Made by a program: the position numbers and the translations under genes
Source of the DNA: RGIG9041 sp045657265
GTDB taxonomy: Bacteria; Bacillota; Clostridia; Oscillospirales; QAKW01
Direction: 5' to 3'
Assembly (NCBI GenBank): GCA_045657265.1
Contig: JAZOSU010000035.1
Location: forward strand, 1 to 64,000
Length of the DNA stretch: 64,000 nt
The notes under the pieces: model-generated
The model's database searches: none
Seen by the model: the letters and a program-made list of their open reading frames with translations, nothing else
What the model was told of the DNA's origin: nothing
Shown: piece by piece, positions 55,201 to 61,083 of the stretch
Numbering within the stretch: the stretch's first letter is position 1
Layout: every line of letters begins with the position of its first letter

Positions 55201-57071
55201 GTATAAGATTTACCGTTCCATTCAGCTGTAATTGTTGAAAGGTTTGCTTGGGTAAATGCATTTGAAACGATAATTGCTTTTTTAGCGTCGATAAGCTCTG
55301 CTTCATCCACGAATGAATTTGCAAAGTGTGTACCGTCATCAGCTGCAACAGTTACTGTGTAATCTGCTGAACATGTTGTACCGCCGATTTCAGCAGATGC
55401 AGTTACTGTGTATGTACCTGATGTGATGTCAGAAGCAGCAACAGTTGCACCTGTTGAATCTTTCCAGGTAAGTGTTTTGCCTGCAAACGCAACGTCAGCA
55501 GCAGAACCACCGTTTGCGATATACGCATTAACTTTAAAGCCATTAGCATAAGCAAGACCGTTTGCAACAGTTATGTCTGAAGCTTTAACAAACTGTGAAA
55601 CTTTAATTGACATACCTTCATCGAGATACCAGTCAGAAGCTGTTACTTTTGATGTATCTTTGCTTGATTTAAGTACGTACTGTTTGCCATCTGTATAGTT
55701 ATCATAAATCTCATTGCCAAAACCTGTTGATGTAGCAACAGTTGCATTAAGGGTATCAGGAAGTGTTGTTCCCTTTGCATAGTTATTATATACTCTGAGA
55801 CTGATTCTTTCAGCATAAGTTGTTCCGGCGATGAAAGGCTTTGCAGTATCCATAATTACACGGTTTCCTGTAATTATTGTTTTTGAGTAATAGTTATTTG
55901 CCACATAAAATGCAGAATTTTTGTTGTATGTACCAGCATTATGGAACGTATTATTTTCAAAACTAAGAACTCTCAGATCTTCATTTGTTTTATAGCCTGA
56001 AACACTTTTATCATTTGCACCGATATACCAGTTCTTTTTTTCATAACCCTGTGGAATAAGATCAAGGCCAATGTTCTGAAGGTTCATATTCTTAAATACG
56101 CCTTTAGTATTAATTCCTGAACCAAGGCGATCCTGTTTGAAGGAAGTATTATTATCTGCGTTACCGCTCATTGTTTTGCTTGTCATATAAAGACCGTCAA
56201 CAATAAAGTTTGATACGCAGTATCCAGTAAAAAGATATTGTGCTGAACCTGTAATATAGGTGTTTTTCATCAAGAATGTTCTGCCTTCAGATGCTGATTT
56301 ATTAGCATATGAAGCCATTGCAACAGCAGGTTTTGAACTTGAAAGCTTATAGCGTGAGTTATAAACTGTAACATCAACAGGAACTGATATAGTATTAAGG
56401 TTTATTACTATATTTCCTGAATAAGTAAAACCGTAAAGTTCTACTGCGCCTGCATGAGCGTTTTCTATTACATCTACATCGAGTACACCGATATCTGCGG
56501 TTTTTGCAGTAAATTCAGCGTTTTCTGACCAGTCAGAACCGTCAAATGCTGTGCCTGTAACGAAAGGCATTGTGTTATATGCCTCTGTGTACATTTTAAC
56601 TCTTGTAAATATTTTAGCTGTTTCAGCTGTTACATTTGATTTAACAAGAATTGTAGGAGTTTCAACCCATTCTTCATCAACCATAACCTTTGCTAATGCT
56701 AAAGCATCCTCAATTGTTGTTGCGAGGTTATAACCAATTTCAAACCACGAATATGATTCCGGTTCAGGATCGTCCGGAGTTGGTTCCGGTGTCCACATAG
56801 GACCATATTCCTGTCCGTTCCAGTTGAGGATATATTCTTCGTCCTCTTTTGCATCAGCATCTACAACGATGGTGTTCTCGTCGATTACCGGCGCAGCAAC
56901 ATCTGTTGTAGGATTGGCACCGGTAAGTTCAGCTGCGTTGTTTACAACGGGCTCTGCCACGTCACCGGTTGCATCTGTCACTGTCTGGGCGCTTGCAAAT
57001 GATGTAGCCATCATTGAAAGAACCATTACAAGACAGATAAGAACAGATAACAATCTTTTGCTTGTGTTCAT
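49227..57071 (-). CDS. Giant secreted protein with four beta-helix modules, no SLH (P4), 2,614 aa
   Basis: The largest gene here. Signal peptide with KRLLSVLICLVMV, cut near SFASA, very like that of P1. Four modules start near residues 65, 580, 1,157 and 1,752; three of them open with FVDEAxLID or FVDVYE strings, and carry caps YFTRNYNKKPYTKS, YFTPNYATNPYIKG and YYTENYNIVPYVV. KNSYLE, FDGVFADF, FKNSFFTG and ENNIM rungs recur. The C-terminal region from about 2,320 (SATLYNDISMNFK, LAPHRMKDVI, LNYGAAAQQY, IGLYLDEAIDIKLGFD, DNFNVSQ-like ending) is shared with P3. No anchor is seen. AAGAGGG before the ATG sets the start. It probably sits in the same surface layer as P1-P3; the ligand is unknown. 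Confidence 0.87.
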   Translation of the reverse strand: MNTSKRLLSVLICLVMVLSMMATSFASAQTVTDATGDVAEPVVNNAAELTGANPTTDVAAPVIDENTIVVDADAKEDEEYILNWNGQEYGPMWTPEPTPDDPEPESYSWFEIGYNLATTIEDALALAKVMVDEEWVETPTILVKSNVTAETAKIFTRVKMYTEAYNTMPFVTGTAFDGSDWSENAEFTAKTADIGVLDVDVIENAHAGAVELYGFTYSGNIVINLNTISVPVDVTVYNSRYKLSSSKPAVAMASYANKSASEGRTFLMKNTYITGSAQYLFTGYCVSNFIVDGLYMTSKTMSGNADNNTSFKQDRLGSGINTKGVFKNMNLQNIGLDLIPQGYEKKNWYIGANDKSVSGYKTNEDLRVLSFENNTFHNAGTYNKNSAFYVANNYYSKTIITGNRVIMDTAKPFIAGTTYAERISLRVYNNYAKGTTLPDTLNATVATSTGFGNEIYDNYTDGKQYVLKSSKDTSKVTASDWYLDEGMSIKVSQFVKASDITVANGLAYANGFKVNAYIANGGSAADVAFAGKTLTWKDSTGATVAASDITSGTYTVTASAEIGGTTCSADYTVTVAADDGTHFANSFVDEAELIDAKKAIIVSNAFTQANLSTITAEWNGKSYTFVKGVNAFKTLDDATTYTNTNDITDAHYLILDIGGTKGDTPATFQPRMPGKYFTRNYNKKPYTKSDAATDPFGLEWKSNINTDNADSFNTADGITGKYVGFGTAHRGGDFELYGFAFALTIEMCSTSQTTRKSDKPINLSLINSYLKPTTEAFIASGEYDSVAGADAYNDSLTFKDSYLELTTKSDKSASYRGIFHGDEYPAKHITFDGVFADFTGTYTSTHAAYLHQLGAEYSFTIKNSNFRNGVMPLYIRGRYGKGADYRDKPESRVLNISDNIFYNFSLYTEDTFGDFHLGNFNKFVFDGNKIYSRKANTPLLNASDTTGDTHPDIIVSVKDNTLIGIKDSIGINRYHDKAKSEVGYNFLTSTRDDPADGVTATGEDFTVTNNSPQKANLYSEDYYLDYEKAVLSKQYVSALKFTVPGGGFYKDGLKATIYLSTGKTLADVETLSDDAVLTWANIDGSALDAATVTKESVGTGKNYKAKVTMGDIIITMNVTVLPNTITGYAASTYARNDKGLNVPTHPSAKTTLEDIPHLSGGFVDEAGLIDPSNAAFIDGDITYEAASGYYGKFIEGGKTLSSGDYKAMTWNGQQYIAVYNTNLFGTVENAYNKGKDEYLIGASEWGQYIGDYYGGKQSEYILRRPGKYFTPNYATNPYIKGDGEGNGWVSNIGTGEGQFNPDNSIKAGNITFKSSDKTDKQKEEAPPVSGKYELYGFTIAGYVLDDRYHSDDTSEIDLVIKNSYFEGTGAPEYILTVKNSKRIANTENRDSLTIENSYYLGKGSRTFLRNQGWADMTFDGLYADFSEQYLTKTEKQNKLDENGQPIPVIDEETGEQKIDDKGNPVYEQENVVKEDTENATRYFQQVYNEFSLTFKNSFFTGGTDKAQTYFEGYNSLKGADGEAIGEGSKKYIFDNNIFVNYDFGGAEFIPVKPQFINEFSFTNNYVNNEGKNYNFMVTATKENDVIDSADLKLDISNNTLIGFNGKVGASVRNCTSDSQIANNYTASSADEMGKFFNGVSNVVGGDYYLDPAKEILASDLTIKEWSGAELSVVGNKFTAVYTAPKFDESNIVYNTDKDVTTTWYVDKALTEEVEDINAVSGTVYLKLSATNSEGFEVYNVYDVVIIVETDNMFVDVYEAPATDAIKTKIDASKAFLVDFGSNGAGYGSLYTTTWQGVEYDFLKGINVFATIAELNTYLATANVEFPHILLKTISSDATGEPDINDYGTKGIREWQIKYHGAYYTENYNIVPYVVAQDGTWSVNPAYELANGIVARWIKPTPNMAYGTIELYGFAVTGAFQNSCGKGDALGAVDMYIENGYAADPTNHKTEEYPFHSHSDYARTTGGEAVGSLYVKNSYVEANDQKRALVYPSDTAANLTLDGIFLDGKGLDDSDWDDDTNDTDKNVEAGVTFDEKPATHMHLLNSTITIKNSNLANFKQAMTFAVISGETDTTASKHAIVLENNIMRNVWFGQDAFIEIDGQYTDVSLVNNTIVNDINSELIKVVPHADYDDLDEDGFVREDEVFEEDATSATPLKITVEDNVLIGFENIHVTDRALDSASSLDNNMTALVDMGGKVLTFISGETVIKDANFRVDIEDTMAGNVVHAMTVNGEAFDEDGAVANVEVKYTETEIDLNKYLVNKYNVVEFYADAEMTQAIEDVTAIALDTAAIYLKVMAADGESDVQTRTIKFVVGEMPTPEIEKVSATLYNDISMNFKTLGTELYKDVYAVFEVCGKTYKVTEGTVDGDYIVYSFDGLAPHRMKDVIKATIYATVDEVADTSIATYETSMADYLYQIKETITDNETLTKLVVDTLNYGAAAQQYRGYNVENLANAGLTDAEKVIADVETEDNLNKEFMYVDEADKQTEWKSIGLYLDEAIDIKLGFDITDKDAATLSDLSLEVYDDYGYEEVLTDCFVYRDGKFQIYFDDFNVSQVDDVFYFTLMNGDTYVSDTVAYSVESYANKAITLGNENLQNIAKALMNYGRSARAYSESL

Positions 57072-57181
57072 ATTTTTTCCCTCTTTTCAAAAAATTTTTT
57101 TGTTAAGAATTATAGGCATCGCTGCCTGAGTTTGAATTCTATACAGTTTAATTATATAGGGAGAACAGCCCAAAGCACAGT

Positions 57182-57217
57182 CTGTATATTTATACAGGTG
57201 TATGCAAAAATACTCAA
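57182..57217 (-). promoter_or_regulatory. Probable promoter of P4 with an overlapping inverted repeat
   Basis: Minus-strand TTGAGT (57,217-57,212), 17-bp spacer and TATAAA (57,194-57,189). The perfect 7-2-7 repeat CTGTATA-TT-TATACAG (57,182-57,197) covers the -10 box and could be an operator. A TTGACA at 57,227-57,222 is an alternative -35. The 461-base gap upstream of P4 otherwise shows only AT-rich sequence until the repeat at 57,481. Confidence 0.5.
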
Positions 57218-57480
57218 CTTTTGTCAATATTATACACATAAAGACAAGTATTTGTTTTTTAAAGATAAACTAATTGTAATATTGCACAAATATTTCAACA
57301 AATGTTTGTATGCTATTGATATATACGTGCAAAAACTTTAGCGTAGTGATGTAGCAGAGTTATTAAGACACAATATATAGTTTCAGTCCTTAGCATACGA
57401 CTATTTATGAGATAAAATAGCAGTTCTGTTGTTTCAAAAGGTAGTGAAATAAAAGATTCCTTATTTACTATGAGTCAAGG

Positions 57481-57547
57481 GGAGAAGTACAAAACCATAA
57501 GTTCCTCTTATGCAAAGGGGAGCTGTCGAGCATCAGCGAGACTGAGG
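57481..57547 (-). repeat. Dispersed repeat copy, left flank of the DUF559 gene
   Basis: A 66-base stretch from 57,481 matches 58,081-58,146 with two mismatches. Read on the minus strand it contains CCCCTCAGTC, TCGCTGATG and GACAGCTCCCC. It supplies the last codons and the stop of the DUF559 gene. Confidence 0.9.
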
Positions 57548-57958
57548 GGTTGCCCTAAGGGTTGTTCTTTTTTCGTTCATTCTGCTTTTGACTTCATTGT
57601 CTAAAAATTCACAAACGCCATCAAAGTTACGCATTATCTGATTATTAGGTATACGAATGACATCTACTCCAAATTTTTCAAGTTCCGCTGTACGCCTGAT
57701 ATCTTTTTTCATAAATACATCCTCATAATGTTGAGAACCGTCAAGTTCTATTACCAGTTTTGCATCTGAACAATAAAAATCTGCAACATAATTCCCAAAA
57801 GGCTGTTGCCGACGAAATCTGACAGGATATCTTCTCAAAAAACAATACCACAGTTTATTTTCTTCTTTAGTCATATTTTTTCTGAGGTTCCTCGCTATCT
57901 GTGTTATCGTTTTATTGTATTTCTTCATAAATGCCACCCCTTTTACATATTTTATCAC
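57533..57958 (-). CDS. DUF559 (Vsr-like endonuclease fold) protein, about 132-141 aa
   Basis: ARNLRKNMTKEENKLWYCF and RFRRQQPFGNYVADFYCSDAKLVIELDGSQHYE form the DUF559 core; the Asp and Glu in VADFYC and VIELDGSQH fit the PD-(D/E)xK nuclease site. A later segment YGVDVIRI-like FGVDVIRIPN completes the fold. The start is uncertain: ATG 57958 or the ATG that gives MKKYNKT at 57928; the second has GGGGTGGC upstream. The last residues (RATPQSR) are encoded by the flanking repeat. DUF559 proteins are thought to act in DNA repair or as stand-alone endonucleases. Its position inside a pair of repeats suggests a mobile unit, which is inference. Confidence 0.8.
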   Translation of the reverse strand: MIKYVKGVAFMKKYNKTITQIARNLRKNMTKEENKLWYCFLRRYPVRFRRQQPFGNYVADFYCSDAKLVIELDGSQHYEDVFMKKDIRRTAELEKFGVDVIRIPNNQIMRNFDGVCEFLDNEVKSRMNEKRTTLRATPQSR

Positions 57959-57987
57959 AAATATTGTTTTTTTACATCTTTTATTTT

Positions 57988-58040
57988 CAACCCCTCAGTC
58001 ACCTATGGTGACAGCTCCCCTTTATTCCAAATAAGGGGAG
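57988..58040 (+). repeat. Dispersed repeat copy in plus orientation
   Basis: CAACCCCTCAGTCACC-TATGGTGACAGCTCCCC followed by a second hairpin CCCCTTATT..AATAAGGGG. It faces the minus-orientation copy at 58,081, so the right flank of the DUF559 gene holds an inverted pair. Confidence 0.8.
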
Positions 58041-58045
58041 CCAAG

Positions 58046-58080
58046 GGAGAAGTACAAATCAAGGCTCCTCTTATGCCAAG
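58046..58080 (-). repeat. Half copy of the dispersed repeat
   Basis: GGGAGAAGTACAAA followed by GCTCCTCTTATGCCAAG repeats the left part of the 58,081 copy, giving a tandem half-unit of about 35 bases. Confidence 0.75.
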
Positions 58081-58147
58081 GGAGAAGTACAAAACCATAA
58101 GCTCCCCTTATGCAAAGGGGAGCTGTCGAGCATCAGCGAGACTGAGA
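58081..58147 (-). repeat. Dispersed repeat copy, right flank of the DUF559 gene
   Basis: A 66-base near-identical direct copy of 57,481-57,546, exactly 600 bases away. Just beyond it, the start of a further degenerate string GGAGCCAGGTGGGG is seen. Confidence 0.9.
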
Positions 58148-58220
58148 GGCTTTCCTAAGTGGAGCCAGGTGGGGTGCAAACAAAAAAGTTCCCCTTTCGG
58201 CAAGAGGAACTTTCATTTTA

Positions 58221-58653
58221 TTATATTTTAAGGAATTCTTTAAAGTCTTTGATATAGTTTGCGGCAGTTGAGCGGTTTGAGCTTTCAGCGAAGATACGAA
58301 GAAGGGGTTCTGTACCTGAAAATCTGCAAATAACAAAGCTATCGTCTTCAAAATACACTTTACAACCGTCTTCATAGCTTACTTTCTTGATTTTCACACC
58401 GAACTGGGGAAGTTTTTTCTGATTAAATACTATATCGTGAATAACTTCTTTATATTCGGGTGCGAAATGGAGGTTATCCTCCACCATTACTGTACGCATA
58501 ACAAACGGGGGTAGGAGCGGAACGATTAAAAAATCAGATTTTAATTCCGCCTGCCGCAAGAACTTTTGCAACTCATTTAGCAGCACTATCTGACAAAAAT
58601 CTACGGTCATAGCCGATTATTACAGGTTTATCGGTTTTGTTCTGCGACTGCAT
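58221..58653 (-). pseudogene. Phosphoglucomutase/phosphomannomutase pseudogene
   Basis: On the minus strand the upstream part reads KPVIIGYDRRFLSDSAAK, then TGA, VAKVLAAGGIKI, a second TGA, and a NRSAPTPV-like segment: the start of a phosphohexomutase. The rest, in another frame, is the C-terminal domain with PEYKEVIHD, KKVSYEDGCKVYF, RFSGTEPLLRIFAES and a stop at 58221. The phosphoserine loop and the two central domains are missing. Two in-frame stops, frameshifts and a large deletion make it non-functional. A 129-residue open frame covers the tail, but it is only a fragment. Confidence 0.85.
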
Positions 58654-58770
58654 TATAACATATTATTTTTTGGGTTTTCTTACAATTTTGGTTTCTCATT
58701 TAATAATTTTGGTTGTTTTATTGCATTTTTTGATATAAAATGTATAATAAAGTTAATCGAGATGAATTGA

Positions 58771-59188
58771 ATGAAGTACAAACGGATATCGCTTAGCGAC
58801 TGTCTGACAATTGACGGATTTTTTCGTTCATTATTTTGAATATATGAAAGATTTTGTATTTCATGGAGAAAGCCATCCTTTCTGGGAGCTTATGTACTCG
58901 GACAGAAAAAATCTTATTACAACAGCAGGGAACAAGGAGTTTGAGCTGACGTCGGGGCATTTATTCATTCACAAGCCCGACGAGTTTCACACGGTACGTT
59001 GCGATGACGGCGCGGCAAAGCAGATGATACGTGAGCAGAGCTACAATTTCACCGAAATTGCAGACAGGCTTTCCTTTAACACGTCGCAGTATTTCACAAC
59101 GGTTTTCCGCCGAATTGCAGGTATGACACCTTCGGAATACGAAGATTCCGTTAAATCAAAATTTACAACAGGAACAGGTATATTATAA
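58771..59188 (+). pseudogene. AraC-family regulator relic
   Basis: ATG 58771 starts YKRISLSDCLTIDGFF. A run of six T's (58,819-58,824) shifts the frame; with five T's it would continue into VHYFEYMKDFVFHGESHPFWELMY and a cupin-type sensor domain (SGHLFIHKPDEFHTV). After CDDGAAKQ the protein jumps straight to the second AraC helix-turn-helix (NFTEIADRLSFNTSQYF and FRRIAGMTPSEY), so the linker and first HTH are lost by an in-frame deletion. A TTG-started fragment of 125 residues remains open and overlaps the next gene by TAATG. Confidence 0.8.
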
Positions 59189-59694
59189 TGAATGAATTTG
59201 AATCTGATTTTTTAAACTCGGCAACGGTACGGTTTTTGTCAATAATAAGACGGTTCGGTAAACCATCAGCTGATATTATGCTCAATTCTGACCTTTTGGA
59301 GCGAGGCAAAAACTACATTATGTCATGGCTTCGCGACGTTAATCTGAAAGAAAGATTCCAAAACGAGCCTATAATGTTTTACTACAACATAGCTTGTTTT
59401 GCCTTTGATGCAGGAGTTGCTTATGCTGATGCCTGGCAAAAAGACATAAGTCAGGTCAAAATCGGCGTTGTTGACACTCTCATTGCCTCACAGCCCGACA
59501 TAAACGCTCTCGCAACAGACATTCTGGCGCTTGACGATGACGGAAAAGTAGTCTACAGACAGCTCAAAGACGATATGTTTTCCGAGTTTTTGAACATAAT
59601 GGAGCCTTATTGGGAAAAAGAAGACCCGAGACCGTTTTTGTTTCAGGGATTACTTGCATTTTTCCAGAGCGGTATAAACTACAAAATGAATTAA
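59188..59694 (+). CDS. Hypothetical protein, 168 aa
   Basis: The ATG overlaps the stop of the AraC relic (TAATG), so it was once translationally coupled to the regulator. Soluble and mostly helical: ATVRFLSIIRRFGKP, a SWLRDVNLKERFQNEP segment, ACFAFDAGVAYADAW, and an acidic DILALDDDGKVV stretch. The reading frame looks intact and ends just before a terminator. No family recognised; a role as the former target or partner of the AraC regulator is guesswork. Confidence 0.65.
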   Translation: MNEFESDFLNSATVRFLSIIRRFGKPSADIMLNSDLLERGKNYIMSWLRDVNLKERFQNEPIMFYYNIACFAFDAGVAYADAWQKDISQVKIGVVDTLIASQPDINALATDILALDDDGKVVYRQLKDDMFSEFLNIMEPYWEKEDPRPFLFQGLLAFFQSGINYKMN

Positions 59695-59695
59695 A

Positions 59696-59723
59696 AAAGC
59701 GGTGTACGACTGTACACCGTTTA
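59696..59723. terminator. Bidirectional terminator between the 59,188 gene and dpaB
   Basis: AAAGCGGTGTAC / GTACACCGTTT hairpin with A and T runs; the dpaB stop codon lies at its edge. Confidence 0.75.
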
Positions 59724-60293
59724 TTTTATTATAGGTTGGATTTGTTTGCCCAAAAGCGCAGATTCTACCGTCTTTTCAAGCATTGACATATCTGCTATGC
59801 AGGATCTGGGTTTGCCGTTTGCATCATCCTGCGAAAAGGGTACGAAATATACGTTTTTACAGTTGAGCAGATACCCTATATTTTTAGCGGAAGCAGACAG
59901 CGCATCGTTTGTTGCAAGGCAGATAACAAGGGGTTTATTGTTTCTCAGGTGTGCCTTTGCCGCCATTGTTACCGATGTATCTGTTATGCCCATGGCAAGT
60001 TTGGCAAGAGTATTTCCCGTACAGGGGGCAATTACCATTACGTCTGTCAGGTTTTTGGGGCCTATAGGCTCTGCCTGAGCTATTGTATGGATTACGTCTT
60101 TGCTACATATATCCGTTATGGTTTTAATAAAATCGGATGCTTTGCCGAATCTTGTATCGGTAGAATAAGCGTTTTGTGACATTATGGGTAATATCTCATA
60201 AGTTTCATTTAGTTTTTTAAGGCACTCCACCGCATTTTTCAGCGTACAAAAAGAACCGCACATAGCAAAGCCCAGAACTGTTTTTTCTTTCAT
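59721..60293 (-). CDS. dpaB: Dipicolinate synthase subunit B, 190 aa
   Basis: A flavoprotein (phosphopantothenoylcysteine decarboxylase-like) fold: GFAMCGSFCTL at the start, then SQNAYSTDTRFGKASDF, QAEPIGPKNLTDVMVIAPCTGNTLAKLA and PLVICLATNDALSASAKNIG. Together with DpaA it makes dipicolinic acid, the Ca-chelator of the spore core, in the mother cell. It begins one base after dpaA with GAGGTG inside the end of dpaA. Its presence shows that the organism makes, or recently made, endospores. Confidence 0.95.
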   Translation of the reverse strand: MKEKTVLGFAMCGSFCTLKNAVECLKKLNETYEILPIMSQNAYSTDTRFGKASDFIKTITDICSKDVIHTIAQAEPIGPKNLTDVMVIAPCTGNTLAKLAMGITDTSVTMAAKAHLRNNKPLVICLATNDALSASAKNIGYLLNCKNVYFVPFSQDDANGKPRSCIADMSMLEKTVESALLGKQIQPIIK

Positions 60294-60294
60294 T

Positions 60295-60987
60295 TTACAC
60301 CTCTAACATCGAAAGAACTGTATTTTTCAGTATCTCTCCTGCAGTTTCTGGAGCGTATCTTGCGGGAATTCCAAGCTCGTGCATACATCTGATACCGCAA
60401 ACGGCGGCATAATCAAAATCAACTCCGCCGGGTTTTGAAGAAACGTCGATAATCGTCGGTTTTTGTCGATAATTGGTCAAAACCTCTTTTGTGACAACCA
60501 TCGCAGGTACGGTATTAAACAAAGCTTCACCCTTGAACGTACAAAGCTCTGATATATCTTTATCACCTTTTGAGTTTCTTGCATATGTTGTTACAAAAGC
60601 GCCAAGCCCTAACAAAATCCGAACAAGCTCTTTTGCAATACATCCCGACCCGACAATGCCGATTTCCATACCGGACACCGTCTTTTCACTGTTTGCCATC
60701 AAAGCAAACACTGCCCCTTCTGCAGAAGGTACCGCATTTTGTCTTTTAAAATAGTCACACTTAATATAATTTTCACATCCTACGTTGTCAAAAGGCGCAA
60801 ACACTTTTTTGCCCTGACATTTTTGCTTTATCCTTTTATAGTCACATCCCATGGGCAATATTATTACGTTAAAACCGTCAAAATCGCTGTCATAGCCCAG
60901 CATTTTTGCAAAATAACCGTCTTTTTCAAGTTTATCCCTTGCATTTATCATTCTTTTGTCTGAGCCAAGCAACCCAAAACGGTACAT
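60295..60987 (-). CDS. dpaA: Dipicolinate synthase subunit A, 230 aa
   Basis: ATG 60987 (MYRFGLLG) is preferred because AAGGGG lies 7 bases upstream; the ATG two codons earlier is too close. A dinucleotide-binding fold with GIVGSGCIAKELVRILLGLG near residue 110, PSAEGAVFALM and the ending HELGIPARYAPETAGEI, which is diagnostic of DpaA. It oxidises dihydrodipicolinate-derived intermediate to dipicolinate with DpaB. It is shorter than the roughly 290-300 residues of Bacillus DpaA. In many Firmicutes the pair sits with asd and dapA; here it stands alone behind a sigma-K-like promoter. Confidence 0.93.
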   Translation of the reverse strand: MYRFGLLGSDKRMINARDKLEKDGYFAKMLGYDSDFDGFNVIILPMGCDYKRIKQKCQGKKVFAPFDNVGCENYIKCDYFKRQNAVPSAEGAVFALMANSEKTVSGMEIGIVGSGCIAKELVRILLGLGAFVTTYARNSKGDKDISELCTFKGEALFNTVPAMVVTKEVLTNYRQKPTIIDVSSKPGGVDFDYAAVCGIRCMHELGIPARYAPETAGEILKNTVLSMLEV

Positions 60988-61007
60988 ATTCATTCCCCTT
61001 TTCAGTT

Positions 61008-61035
61008 TATCATATGCAAGTTATTGTAATTTGGT
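61008..61035 (-). promoter_or_regulatory. Sigma-K-like (mother-cell) promoter of dpaAB
   Basis: The minus strand has CATATGATA (61,016-61,008), matching CATAnnnTA, with AC 17 bases upstream (61,035-61,034). That is the known sigma-K pattern, and dpaAB (spoVF) is a sigma-K target in Bacillus. The match is short, so chance cannot be excluded. Confidence 0.5.
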
Positions 61036-61083
61036 AATTAATATGATAAAATATTTATTTGAAATTTATTTTTGGAGTTTAAA

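Noticed and set aside
58133..58375. 80-residue minus-strand open frame ending in ASQSR
   Set aside because: It is a frame through the mutase relic and the dispersed repeat; its end is repeat-encoded, and it has no start signal.
58221..58653. Recoding of TGA as tryptophan
   Set aside because: TGG is used for Trp in intact genes, and TGA serves as a normal stop (for example tagA and the HPr-kinase-like gene). The mutase gene is also deleted internally.
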